Source: Spirochaetales bacterium (GTDB lineage: Bacteria; Desulfobacterota_D; UBA1144). From it: a stretch of 34,089 bases of DNA. A program made the position numbers and the translations under genes. Numbering within the stretch: the first letter of the stretch is position 1; each line of letters opens with the position of its first letter. Shown here one piece after another: positions 14,132-23,127 of this stretch. Under the pieces are notes generated by a model. The model did no database searches, was not told the origin of the DNA, and saw only the letters and a list, made by a program, of their open reading frames with translations. The stretch lies in assembly GCA_002730475.1 (NCBI GenBank), contig PCAG01000002.1:11628-45716 (forward strand), in the 5' to 3' direction.

Positions 14132-15994
14132 TTAATGCTGTTTAAGCATTTCTAACTCCTTAGCTATAAAATCTACCAGTTCTGTAACAGCTATAGGTTG
14201 ACCTGTAACTCGTCCAAGAAAAGACGTGTCAATTAAAAATTTTGACCTAATTATCATATTAAGCTGACCCAAGTTTAATTCTACCACGGCCACTTTCTTA
14301 AACTTTCTGAGTATTGTAGAAAGATTTTTAGGAAAAGGATTTAGGTGTCGAATATTAATCATAGCGACTTTTTTTCCGGATTGGGTTACCGCTTCTACCG
14401 CGGCTTTCATACTGCCCAAAGTACTTCCCCAACCTACAAGCAATAGCTCTGCGTCCTTATCCCCAATAATTTCTAAGTCGGGTATATCATCAACAACTCT
14501 TTGAACCTTTTCTACTCTTAATCTTGTCATCAAATCATGGTTCTCAGCGTCTTGTGTCACATCACCAGTTTCATTTAGCTTTTCAAGTCCACCTATTCTA
14601 TGTTCTAGTCCTTTGGTTCCAACCTTAACCCAATCTCTTGCCAAAGTTTCCCTGTTTCTCTTGTAGGGTAGGTACCCTTCAACCTTTTTTCTAAAAGGAG
14701 ACTTTATCTTAGGAATTTTTTTTAGGTTAGGAATTTTCCATGGTTCTGAAGAATTAACCAAAAAACCTTCAGATAGTACGACAACTGGGGTCATATATTT
14801 TGTGGCAAGCTTGACAGCCTCTATGGATATCCAAAAACAATCGGCTGCGGTTGATGGAGCCAAGACTATCACGTGAGAATCTGACGGTCTACCAAATAAG
14901 GCCATTGCCAAATCCCCCTGCTCGGTTTTTGTAGGCATTCCTGTGGAAATCCCGGACCTCATAAAATCAAAAACAATTAACGGCAATTCTGTCATTACGG
15001 CTAAGTTTAGAGCCTCTATCTTTAGAGCCAGACCCGGACCGGAGCTTCCCGTAATACCAAGGGCCCCTCCGTATGATGCACCCAAAGCCATAGTTATTGC
15101 CGCAATTTCATCTTCCGTTTGAATTGTGGAAACATCAAATTGTTTTAAAGCTGAAAGAATATGTAGAACCTCGCTTGCTGGAGTAATTGGGTATCCAGAA
15201 TATACAATTGGTACGCTGATTTTTTCTGATGCAGTTAAAAGACCATATGCTGTGGCCAATGCCCCATTAATATTTCTATACGTACCTGGTTCAAGTTTGG
15301 CTGGAGGAACCCTGTACATTACAGGAAAAATCTCCATTGTGTCACAGATGTTAAATCCAGTATGAAGAACCTTTGTGTTTGCTTCAAGAATAACAGGCCT
15401 CTTTCCAAACTTTGATTTCAAGAAATTCTCAATAGGCTCTAAAGGCCTTGAAAACAGCCAAGAAACTATGCCTAGGGCTAGAAAGTTCTTACACCTTAGT
15501 TTATCTTGGTGGCCAAGATCCATATCTTTTAAAGATTCCAGGGTTAACTTGGTTATGGGAATCTTGTGAACGGTAAAACCAGACAAAAGTTTATTTTTCG
15601 GATCTAAAGGATTGGAGCTAAAACCAGCCTTGTTAATATTTTTTTCATCAAACTCATCTTCGTTGACTACAATAATCCCTCCCTCCTTAACAGCCTTTAG
15701 GTTAACTTTTAATGCTGCGGGGTTGAAACAAACAAGAACATCTGGCCTATCTCCAGGTGTGTAAATATCTTTTGATGCAAATTGTATTTGATACGATGAT
15801 ACTCCATAGGTTGTACCTAGCGGGGCTCTAATTTCCGAAGGAAAATCCGGAAAAGTTGCAAAATCGTTACCGGCAATTGCGGTTGTGTTGCCAAATTGGT
15901 CACCAGTTATTTGTATCCCGTCACCAGAATCTCCAGCAAATTTAACGGTAATAGTTTCTACTTCGCGTTCGTCAACCTGTTTCTCGACTCCCAA
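14132..15994 (-). CDS. korA: 2-oxoglutarate:ferredoxin oxidoreductase, fused gamma-alpha subunit
   Basis: The 620-residue product joins the gamma domain (about residues 14-190, beginning VKFAGDSGDGIQITGDQF) to the alpha domain from about 215. The alpha domain contains YSGYPITPASEVLH, QTEDEIAAITMALGASY and GSSGPGLALKIEALNLA. Together with KorB this decarboxylates 2-oxoglutarate to succinyl-CoA and passes electrons to ferredoxin, or runs in reverse for CO2 fixation. No delta ferredoxin subunit is present, as expected for the two-subunit class. The start is TTG at 15992-15994; no ATG fits, and the fold begins right after it. A weak AGAGGT lies upstream, and a good promoter precedes it at 16039-16066. 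Confidence 0.9.
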   Translation of the reverse strand: MGVEKQVDEREVETITVKFAGDSGDGIQITGDQFGNTTAIAGNDFATFPDFPSEIRAPLGTTYGVSSYQIQFASKDIYTPGDRPDVLVCFNPAALKVNLKAVKEGGIIVVNEDEFDEKNINKAGFSSNPLDPKNKLLSGFTVHKIPITKLTLESLKDMDLGHQDKLRCKNFLALGIVSWLFSRPLEPIENFLKSKFGKRPVILEANTKVLHTGFNICDTMEIFPVMYRVPPAKLEPGTYRNINGALATAYGLLTASEKISVPIVYSGYPITPASEVLHILSALKQFDVSTIQTEDEIAAITMALGASYGGALGITGSSGPGLALKIEALNLAVMTELPLIVFDFMRSGISTGMPTKTEQGDLAMALFGRPSDSHVIVLAPSTAADCFWISIEAVKLATKYMTPVVVLSEGFLVNSSEPWKIPNLKKIPKIKSPFRKKVEGYLPYKRNRETLARDWVKVGTKGLEHRIGGLEKLNETGDVTQDAENHDLMTRLRVEKVQRVVDDIPDLEIIGDKDAELLLVGWGSTLGSMKAAVEAVTQSGKKVAMINIRHLNPFPKNLSTILRKFKKVAVVELNLGQLNMIIRSKFLIDTSFLGRVTGQPIAVTELVDFIAKELEMLKQH

Positions 15995-16038
15995 CCTAAG
16001 GTTTACCTCTCGACGTGTGAATTTAAGTTGCCCAGATT

Positions 16039-16066
16039 AATATAGCAGAATTTCTTTTTAATACAA
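16039..16066 (-). promoter_or_regulatory. Predicted promoter of korA
   Basis: On the minus strand TTGTAT (16061-16066), a 16-base spacer and TATATT (16039-16044) fit a housekeeping promoter, giving a start near 16032 and a leader of about 38 bases. It lies in the 86-base gap between nadB and korA, the only sizeable gap in this cluster, so korABnadCA may be expressed apart from the upstream genes. Confidence 0.5.
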
Positions 16067-16080
16067 TTTAATTGGCCTAA

Positions 16081-17685
16081 TCAGTGTTTTACATATGCAA
16101 ATCGCAATGTTCGATTAACAATCTTCCAATCTATATGCTTAAGCCACTTGTCCGATTCAGACGAAAAATCTTCTCGCATATGAGCACCTCTTGATTCTTC
16201 TCTCAACAAAGCTGATTTTGTAATCAAATATGACATTGTTTTTAAGTTCAATAGTCTAGTGTCGATTAGATCAAAAGCGTCAAAGGTATTTTTTTTGATA
16301 GAAGATATCTCATTTAAAGCTAGCAAGAGATTCTTTTTGTTTCTTAAGACCCCGGCGTAATTGTTTACGGTTTGCGAGAGAGCTATTCTGCTGTTTAGGT
16401 ACCTTTCAACCTTCTTATCTGAAGAAACCAATGAGTATTTAATGGACTTCTTAATTAGCAAAGAAGGAACTTTTTTAAATTTTCTGGATAGCTCAACCGC
16501 GGAATCAATAGACCTCTTTGCGAAGACTAAACATTCTAATAGAGAATTGCTTGCGAGCCTGTTCGCACCATGGACGCCAGAACAAGCTACTTCTCCACAC
16601 GCATAAAGATTTTCTATGTTTGTTCTAGCAAACAAATCAGTTTTTATTCCTCCAATCATGTAGTGTGCGGCTGGTGAGACGGGTATAGCCTCTTTGGTTA
16701 TGTCCACACCTTCCCTCATACAAAGCTCGTATATATTTTTAAATCTCGTTTTTATTGTTGATGGTTTTAAATGTTTTACGGAAAGAAAAACATTTTTCTC
16801 CCCGTTAGCCCTCATCTCGTTGAAGATTGCCCTAGCAACTACGTGTCTGGGTGCTAACTCCATCTGGTCGGAATAATCTTCCATAAACCTTTTTTTTGAG
16901 TGATTAATCAATCTCCCACCTTCCCCTCTTAATGCCTCTGATATCAAGAAGCTTTGAGATCCGTTTTGTGAGAAGGCGGTCGGATGAAATTGAACAAATT
17001 CCATGTCTGTAACAACAGCGCCGGCATTTATTGCCATCGCAATCCCCTCGCCTGATGTACCTGATGGGTTTGTGGATTTATAATAAATTCCACATCCTCC
17101 CCCTGTTGCTAAAACCGTAGCCTTAGAATGTACAGCTATTTTTCTTTTTTCTTTATCATCGCAAACCAAACATCCAAAACAAGACTTCAGATTTGAAAGA
17201 AGATCTATAACATATGTGTTTTCTAGGACTTTTATATTTTTTGTTTTTTTAATTTCTTTCGAAAGAAGATCCACCATTGCTTTTCCTGTCTCATTACCTA
17301 GTGCATGCAGGATTCTTCTTCTGCTGTGCCCCCCTTCTAGTCCAAAATCAAGCCCGGATTCTCCTTCATCAAACTCCATACCCTGCTCTATTAACTCAAG
17401 CACTCTTTCGAGCCCCTCGTTGACCATTATGTTCACACCTATTTGATTATTAAGCCCACACCCAACTGAAATTGTATCATCATAATGGAAATCTACTGAG
17501 TCATAGTTGTCAATTGCGGCTGCGATACCTCCTTGAGCCCAGTACGAATTACTTTCCTGAATAGAAGATTTCGTGACGATTGTTACACTGCCAAAATTCG
17601 AAGCGTACAAAGCCGAATAAAGACCAGACAGCCCCGACCCTATAATTAAAAAATCCGTCTTTAGCTCTTCGATTTCATGTCTCAT
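16081..17685 (-). CDS. nadB: L-aspartate oxidase
   Basis: NadB oxidises aspartate to iminoaspartate, the substrate of NadA, using FAD with O2 or fumarate as acceptor. The 534-residue flavoprotein begins with FLIIGSGLSGLYSALYAS and carries SYWAQGGIAAAI, the HPTAF and AAHYMIGGI motifs of the active site, and GEVACSGVHGANRLASNSLLE of the FAD fold. These features and the short C-terminal helical domain separate it from succinate dehydrogenase SdhA. The start overlaps the end of glnD by 11 bases, indicating coupling to the glnD transcript. Confidence 0.96.
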   Translation of the reverse strand: MRHEIEELKTDFLIIGSGLSGLYSALYASNFGSVTIVTKSSIQESNSYWAQGGIAAAIDNYDSVDFHYDDTISVGCGLNNQIGVNIMVNEGLERVLELIEQGMEFDEGESGLDFGLEGGHSRRRILHALGNETGKAMVDLLSKEIKKTKNIKVLENTYVIDLLSNLKSCFGCLVCDDKEKRKIAVHSKATVLATGGGCGIYYKSTNPSGTSGEGIAMAINAGAVVTDMEFVQFHPTAFSQNGSQSFLISEALRGEGGRLINHSKKRFMEDYSDQMELAPRHVVARAIFNEMRANGEKNVFLSVKHLKPSTIKTRFKNIYELCMREGVDITKEAIPVSPAAHYMIGGIKTDLFARTNIENLYACGEVACSGVHGANRLASNSLLECLVFAKRSIDSAVELSRKFKKVPSLLIKKSIKYSLVSSDKKVERYLNSRIALSQTVNNYAGVLRNKKNLLLALNEISSIKKNTFDAFDLIDTRLLNLKTMSYLITKSALLREESRGAHMREDFSSESDKWLKHIDWKIVNRTLRFAYVKH

Positions 17686-20248
17686 AAGAAACTATCTCCG
17701 TTAAATTGTTTTTTATAGTTCTTATGTCCTTTGTGCCAACCAGTTTTTTTCCGTCAATTTTTTTGATATAAAAGGAATCGTCAACAGACCCACGCTTTGT
17801 GGAGATTTTTACAAATCCAATAACTAAACCATAGTCTTTTAGAGTTTTGGATATATCGTACAAGAGCCCCGGCCTATCGGCTGCACTCAACTCGATAATT
17901 GTGAAATTTTTTGATGAAGAATTGTCAACATTAATCTTGGTTTTAACTTTTGCACTCATCGATCCCACACGCTTTCTTGATAATGGCTTAGGTTCGGGTA
18001 GAAAACCTCGCGAGGTGAGGTTCTTTTTTATCGAGTCCCACATACCTCTTTCACGAAAAGTGGACTGACCAAACCTATTTACTTCAAAAGTATAAAGCAC
18101 CAGACTCTTCTTTAAAGGCGTCACCCTTCCTGAAAATATATTGACATTGGACGATGACAAAACGGCACAAATTTCTACAAACCCTACCTCACGATCTTTG
18201 GACCAGATTGTTAGTTGATCGATTTGGTTCTGCTGACTGTACTTTATCCCCACCAATGGGCTTCCGTCATTACTTAGAAGGAGCTGTATTTGATAAACAA
18301 GTTCCTCCGCAGAGTAATTGTCAAAATATGTTGAGATCCTTTTTCCACCAATTTTCTCAAACTTATCCCTATCGGTTTGTTTAAAGACCTCAATTTCTTT
18401 CCTGTTTTTAATAGACAATTGAGATGCCTTAGCGTCCCCTTCCTTTCTTTTAGAGAGCAAGATTATAGTTTTTTTGAAAAGCGTAGATAACAAATTTCCC
18501 TTCCAGCCGGACCAAACATCGGGGGCGACACTCCGAAGGTCGCAGAACGTTAAGACAAAAAGGTAGTTTAATCTTTCCACGGTACCTACTCTGTCTTTAA
18601 ATTCTTTGATGAGCCGATTGTCATCCAAATCCCTCTTTTGTGAATAAGAGGACATTGACAAATGCTCTTTAATTAAAAACTCTATAGTTGCGATGGATTC
18701 TTTGTCTACAAATAAACGGTCGCATATTTTTTGAACCATTTCAGACCCACGTCTAGCATGATTATTACCGTAGCCTTTTCCAATATCATGCAACAAGCCG
18801 GTTAAATAGAAGACCTCTTTCTTTCCCAACCCCCGGGCAATCTCAGTCTCCAAAGGAAATTCTGTTTCGTAAGTACCACCAACAAGTTTCTCAAATTCTT
18901 CTATTAGCAAAAGGGAATGGATGTCAACCGTATAGATATGAGAAGGATCGGCAACAACTAGGTCTTTAACCTTTTCAAACTCAGGAACGAAGAGGCTAAT
19001 TAGATTGTATCTGTTGATGTTTGACAAAACACTGCAGGTGCCTTTCCCTTTTTTTAATAGTTCAAGAAATTTTTTATTTAAAGCGCGTTTGTCATCCATA
19101 GAGAATCGACGTGTTTTAATCTTCTTTATTTCCGTGAGAACCTCATCCGCAATATCTGCATTGTTGGTTGCTGAGTATTCAAATGGTGCCAGCAAAGCAC
19201 TGGGGTTATGCGATATCTCCGCAGGATTAATTGCCCTTATCGTACCTCTGTGAATTATATAAAAGTCATCTAGATTTTGAATCCTTTTTGAAGAAAATAT
19301 CTTTTTGTTTTTGTCTAGGGTTCTTTGAATAATCTTATCCGTCAGCTGTCCAATTTTATTTGTGGTGCCATAGAGTGTTTTCATAAAGACACTCTCTTTG
19401 GTTAAGAAATCTTCATCCTTAATTTTAAAAAAATCCGCGGCTATAGTTTGAAAATCAGAATCAATTATATCAAATTCGGAAGACTTATTTATATGAAGGT
19501 GATTTCTAACTTGAAGTAAGAAATCCAAAGACTCATTGATTGTACGTATTTCCTCCCTGTTTAAAAAATTACCATCAAGAAATCTATCAATTTCTATTTG
19601 GCAATAAAAAGCTCTAAGAATCCAAAAACAACTGTGGATATCCCTTAGACACCCCTGACCTTCTTTGATGTCGGGCTCTCTTAGGAAATCTGATGTTCCA
19701 TATTTTTCATACCTCCTTTTTCTCTCTAGAATTTTTTTGTCTATAAAATTTTGTGATATGTTTGGAAGTAATGTTTTGTTTAATCTATTTTTTAACGCGG
19801 TGTGTAAGATTGAATCCCCCGCAATAGCCCTTAAATCAAGTAACGATGTCAGAATTGTTGAGTCTTGCATGCTTGCAAGCTCAAGGCAGTCCTCAATCGT
19901 CCGTAAGGAATTTCCAATCTCAAGTCCTGTGTCCCACAATTTGTAAAGGATATTTTCAGCCAAGCCCTTTGCCTCATCTGCCTTTGATTTTTCATAAAGT
20001 ATAAGAATGTCTATGTCGGACTTTAGGCACAACTCTCTCCTTCCATAACCACCTAGTGCCAAAATAACAATTCCTTTAGATTTATAGTCAATATTAAGTT
20101 CAGTTGATATCAACTTGTCGACTTCATTTGAGTATTTATGTGCAACGGCAACCCCACCGTTCTCGCCAGAGAGATGAAATTCTTTAATTCCATCATATAG
20201 AAGATTAAATTTGGTAACAAAAGTCTTCATCTTTGCCTGACTCGTCAT
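17675..20248 (-). CDS. glnD: Bifunctional PII uridylyltransferase/uridylyl-removing enzyme
   Basis: GlnD adds UMP to the PII signal protein when glutamine is low and removes it when glutamine is high. The 857-residue product has the nucleotidyltransferase motif GGYGRRELCLKSDID (about 66-80) with the metal-binding Asp pair, and an HD domain with HDIGKGYGNNHARRG (about 487-501). Two C-terminal ACT domains follow: EVGFVEICAVLSSSNVNIFS from about 690, and SAADRPGLLYDISKTLKDYG from about 790. All catalytic motifs look intact. It begins inside the stop of the upstream adenosyltransferase gene with a four-base ATGA overlap and runs into nadB. No PII gene (glnB) is in this window. Confidence 0.95.
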   Translation of the reverse strand: MTSQAKMKTFVTKFNLLYDGIKEFHLSGENGGVAVAHKYSNEVDKLISTELNIDYKSKGIVILALGGYGRRELCLKSDIDILILYEKSKADEAKGLAENILYKLWDTGLEIGNSLRTIEDCLELASMQDSTILTSLLDLRAIAGDSILHTALKNRLNKTLLPNISQNFIDKKILERKRRYEKYGTSDFLREPDIKEGQGCLRDIHSCFWILRAFYCQIEIDRFLDGNFLNREEIRTINESLDFLLQVRNHLHINKSSEFDIIDSDFQTIAADFFKIKDEDFLTKESVFMKTLYGTTNKIGQLTDKIIQRTLDKNKKIFSSKRIQNLDDFYIIHRGTIRAINPAEISHNPSALLAPFEYSATNNADIADEVLTEIKKIKTRRFSMDDKRALNKKFLELLKKGKGTCSVLSNINRYNLISLFVPEFEKVKDLVVADPSHIYTVDIHSLLLIEEFEKLVGGTYETEFPLETEIARGLGKKEVFYLTGLLHDIGKGYGNNHARRGSEMVQKICDRLFVDKESIATIEFLIKEHLSMSSYSQKRDLDDNRLIKEFKDRVGTVERLNYLFVLTFCDLRSVAPDVWSGWKGNLLSTLFKKTIILLSKRKEGDAKASQLSIKNRKEIEVFKQTDRDKFEKIGGKRISTYFDNYSAEELVYQIQLLLSNDGSPLVGIKYSQQNQIDQLTIWSKDREVGFVEICAVLSSSNVNIFSGRVTPLKKSLVLYTFEVNRFGQSTFRERGMWDSIKKNLTSRGFLPEPKPLSRKRVGSMSAKVKTKINVDNSSSKNFTIIELSAADRPGLLYDISKTLKDYGLVIGFVKISTKRGSVDDSFYIKKIDGKKLVGTKDIRTIKNNLTEIVSYET

Positions 20249-20805
20249 TTTTTAAAATCAACAAATGTTTCGCCTTGGCCACTAACTTTATTTTCGTATC
20301 TAGCCAAAACAAAAAGAAGATCCGATAATCTGTTTACATAAGTCAGCGAGGTGGGATTAACCCATTCTGTCTTTGCTAGCGACACCATTTTTCTTTCCAC
20401 TCTCCTACATACTGTTCTTGCTAAGTGAAGACTTGCGCCAACGAATGAGCCACTGGGCAAGACAAATTCTTTTAACACCCCAACGTCGGCGGCGTATTTG
20501 TCTATCCTATTTTCAATCCATGTTACTCTATTCTTTTTAATTCTAGGCGCTAAGACATTCTTTTTTGAAGCAAGATCAGCTCCAAGTACAAATAAATCAT
20601 TTTGAATCCTTAAGATTGCTTTCCTACTATCTGTGCTTACCGAACCGGTTAAAACTAGGCCTAATATTGAATTTAGTTCATCGACATCACCATAGGACAT
20701 AACTCTTGTAGAATCTTTTGATACAATTTCTCCGCCTACAAGCATTGTGTCGCCTGCATCTCCCGATCTCGTATAAACCTTCGTTATTCTGGTTTTTTTT
20801 GCCAT
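20245..20805 (-). CDS. pduO: PduO-type ATP:cob(I)alamin adenosyltransferase
   Basis: The enzyme makes adenosylcobalamin from ATP and cob(I)alamin. The 186-residue protein matches the PduO family: TKVYTRSGDAGDTMLVGGE with the ATP-binding loop, RVMSYGDVDELNSILG, and the helical LPSGSFVGASLHLARTVCR with the conserved arginines. It is the first gene of the minus-strand cluster and overlaps glnD by four bases. A TAGAAT -10 lies five bases before the ATG and there is no Shine-Dalgarno. An adenosylcobalamin-dependent enzyme is therefore expected somewhere in the genome. Confidence 0.94.
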   Translation of the reverse strand: MAKKTRITKVYTRSGDAGDTMLVGGEIVSKDSTRVMSYGDVDELNSILGLVLTGSVSTDSRKAILRIQNDLFVLGADLASKKNVLAPRIKKNRVTWIENRIDKYAADVGVLKEFVLPSGSFVGASLHLARTVCRRVERKMVSLAKTEWVNPTSLTYVNRLSDLLFVLARYENKVSGQGETFVDFKK

Positions 20806-20810
20806 GAACT

Positions 20811-20839
20811 ATTCTAACTCATTTGGCAAACCTAAACAA
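20811..20839 (-). promoter_or_regulatory. Predicted leaderless promoter of the pduO-glnD-nadB cluster
   Basis: On the minus strand TTGTTT (20834-20839), a 17-base spacer and TAGAAT (20811-20816) are followed by AGTTC and then the ATG. The -10 to ATG distance of five bases predicts a leaderless or nearly leaderless mRNA. A weak opposite-strand promoter for the methyltransferase gene (TAAACA at 20833-20838, TATTGT at 20856-20861) would share the -35 position. Confidence 0.5.
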
Positions 20840-20868
20840 TTTGAGACTTATTTGTTATTGTTAGATTT

Positions 20869-21924
20869 ATGATTAAGGAGTTATTCCAAAAAGAAGACAG
20901 GGTCTCGTTTTCCGATTTTGTTCGATACGCCCTCTATGGTCCGAATGGATACTATAAAAAAGATATTACCATAGAACACAAGAATGATTTTCACACATCT
21001 CCTTTAATTTCTAAATTATTTGGGGCAACGATAGGAAATTTTTTTTCAAAAATTATTTTAGAGAAGTTTCCTACAAATACGGTGTCAATTATAGAACTGG
21101 GTTCTAATGACGGGAGATTGATTAGTGATATTCTTGATTTTTTTTCTGAACACCACCTAGATATCTATGAAAGACTAGAAGTTTTTATTTTAGAAACAAA
21201 TTCGTCATTAAAAAAGAAGTTGATTAACAATCTCCAATCACATCAAGATTTAATTGTTCTAGTAGATTCGATTAATACAATTAAATCGAAAACAAAAAAG
21301 GGCATAGTTTTCTGCAACGAGTTGTTTGATGCACTGCCATTCAATCGCTGCATTGTAAAAAATGGAAAATGTTTCCAAATCAACCTTCTTGCTAATCAAG
21401 ATGGAATATCAGGGAAAGAGGAAGAGGCTGATAAGAATTTAATAAAATTTATTAACCGGTTCAACTTAAAAATGAAAGAGGACCTTTTCTTTGAACTTCC
21501 CTCCTCTGAATACGAAACGATTTTTAAAGACCTTTCTCAACAATTGGATGAAACATTTTTTTTAATAAGTGACTATGGTGATAAATCAAATTATTTTAGC
21601 GTGTCATCAGATCCTCTTGGGACTGCTCGTTGTTTCTACAAGCACCAAGTTTCAAGAAATTTTTATGAGAATATTTTTAGTCAAGATATAACCCATGATG
21701 TAAATTTCTCATTGCTTTCTCAAATTGCATCTTGCTATGGATTCAAGGAAATTGCTTTTGTTTCACAAGCTAAGTTTTTACTAGATAATAACATTCTGGA
21801 TATATATGATAATTATGACGATTCGGAGAAACTGAAATTAGGCCAAGGATTAAAGGAACTTGTTTCGCCAAATCTTCTAGGAGAAAAATTTAAATTTCTT
21901 TTTTTAGAGAGCTCACTTTGTTGA
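20869..21924 (+). CDS. MidA/NDUFAF7-family SAM-dependent methyltransferase
   Basis: The 351-residue protein fits the DUF185 family whose mitochondrial member NDUFAF7 methylates an arginine of a complex I subunit. Seen here are the N-terminal ISFSDFVRYALYGPNGYY-like segment (reading VSFSDFVRYALYGPNGYY), DFHTSPLISKLFGATIG, the SAM-binding IIELGSNDGRLISDIL at about residues 85-100, and VFCNELFDALPFNRC. Bacterial substrates are not established, although a respiratory complex I role is plausible. It is divergent from the adenosyltransferase gene across 63 bases and lies directly before dapL, whose -35 starts right after its stop. Confidence 0.88.
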   Translation: MIKELFQKEDRVSFSDFVRYALYGPNGYYKKDITIEHKNDFHTSPLISKLFGATIGNFFSKIILEKFPTNTVSIIELGSNDGRLISDILDFFSEHHLDIYERLEVFILETNSSLKKKLINNLQSHQDLIVLVDSINTIKSKTKKGIVFCNELFDALPFNRCIVKNGKCFQINLLANQDGISGKEEEADKNLIKFINRFNLKMKEDLFFELPSSEYETIFKDLSQQLDETFFLISDYGDKSNYFSVSSDPLGTARCFYKHQVSRNFYENIFSQDITHDVNFSLLSQIASCYGFKEIAFVSQAKFLLDNNILDIYDNYDDSEKLKLGQGLKELVSPNLLGEKFKFLFLESSLC

Positions 21925-21953
21925 TTTGAAGTACACTCCTTTTGCGTTAGAAT
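21925..21953 (+). promoter_or_regulatory. Predicted promoter of dapL
   Basis: TTGAAG (21925-21930), a 17-base spacer and TAGAAT (21948-21953) form a good promoter. The start near 21960 leaves only about four bases before the dapL ATG at 21964, with no Shine-Dalgarno. The -35 follows directly after the methyltransferase stop codon. Confidence 0.55.
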
Positions 21954-21963
21954 TAAAACTACT

Positions 21964-23127
21964 ATGGAAATCCAGTGGTCCGATAGGATAAAAAACCTCC
22001 CTCCTTATTTGTTTGCCGAGATTGATGCAAAAAAAGATAAATTAATCGAAAAAGGTATTGATGTAATTGATTTAGGGGTAGGGGATCCGGATATACCCAC
22101 ACCCAGTAGAATTATTGAGGCGCTACGCAAATCCTCTTTGAATCCGGAGAACCATAGGTACCCATCGTATGCCGGAATGATGCCTTTTAGAAATGAGGTT
22201 GCTAGCTGGTATAAGAGAAGATTCGATGTTGATGTTTCTGGAGATAAAAATGTAATAATTCTTATTGGTTCAAAAGAGGGCGTAGCTCACGCTCCCCTTG
22301 CTTTTCTAAATCCTGGCGATGTCGCCTTAGTTCCAAATCCTGGTTATCCGGTTTATTCCATAGCGACAACTTTTGCAGGCGGTACCCCCTTCCAAATGCC
22401 CCTTCTAGAATCGAATGGTTTCATGCCGGATTTTGATTTAATACCAGAGGATGTAACAAAAAAAGCAAAAATAATGTTCTTGAATTATCCTAATAATCCA
22501 ACTACCGCATTTGCTACCGACGAATTTTTCAAGCAAGCAATTGATTTCGCCTATAAACACGAAATTTTAATTTGCCACGACGCAGCTTATACGGAAGTTT
22601 ATTTTGAAGATAAACCTAGAAGTTTTTTAGAGTATGATGGCGCAATAGAGGTTGGTGTTGAATTTCATAGCCTTTCAAAGACTTTTAGTATGACAGGCTG
22701 GAGGTTGGCGCACGTAGTTGGAAATGAAAAAGCTGTTGCTGGCATAGGAAAGATTAAAACAAATATAGACTCCGGTGCTTTCCAGGCGATACAAGAAGCA
22801 GGAATAGAGGCCTTAAAAAATTACGAAGTTGGCTTAAAAGATAGAGTGGAAGTCTACAAAGGTCGATGCAAATTGCTTTCAACGGGACTTGAGTCGATTG
22901 GAATCGAAGTTTATCGACCCAAGGGAACCTTTTATGTTTGGTTTAAAAACCCTAAGGGTTTGTCTTCAAGTGAATTCGGAAACATTTTACTTGAAGATGC
23001 TGGTATTGTGATGACACCGGGCACTGGGTTTGGTGAATATGGAGAAGGCTATACTAGAGCATCGGTTACACTTGAAGATAAAAAACTTATTGAAGCGGTC
23101 GAAAGAATTAAAAAGTTATCTATTTAA
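21964..23127 (+). CDS. dapL: LL-diaminopimelate aminotransferase
   Basis: DapL converts tetrahydrodipicolinate straight to LL-diaminopimelate with glutamate as amino donor, bypassing the succinylase and acetylase routes to lysine and meso-DAP. The 387-residue fold type I PLP enzyme has the family start [16 protein letters not shown] and [20 protein letters not shown], and the PLP lysine Lys239 in [12 protein letters not shown]. The N-terminal motifs favour DapL over general aspartate aminotransferases, though specificity is a family inference. The 3' end overlaps leuS by eight bases in convergent orientation. Confidence 0.9.
   Translation: MEIQWSDRIKNLPPYLFAEIDAKKDKLIEKGIDVIDLGVGDPDIPTPSRIIEALRKSSLNPENHRYPSYAGMMPFRNEVASWYKRRFDVDVSGDKNVIILIGSKEGVAHAPLAFLNPGDVALVPNPGYPVYSIATTFAGGTPFQMPLLESNGFMPDFDLIPEDVTKKAKIMFLNYPNNPTTAFATDEFFKQAIDFAYKHEILICHDAAYTEVYFEDKPRSFLEYDGAIEVGVEFHSLSKTFSMTGWRLAHVVGNEKAVAGIGKIKTNIDSGAFQAIQEAGIEALKNYEVGLKDRVEVYKGRCKLLSTGLESIGIEVYRPKGTFYVWFKNPKGLSSSEFGNILLEDAGIVMTPGTGFGEYGEGYTRASVTLEDKKLIEAVERIKKLSI

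Noticed and set aside
19005..19253. Plus-strand reading frames of 60-130 codons opposite glnD, nadB, leuS and others
   Set aside because: They lie entirely within strongly conserved genes on the other strand, have no recognisable motifs and are shadows.
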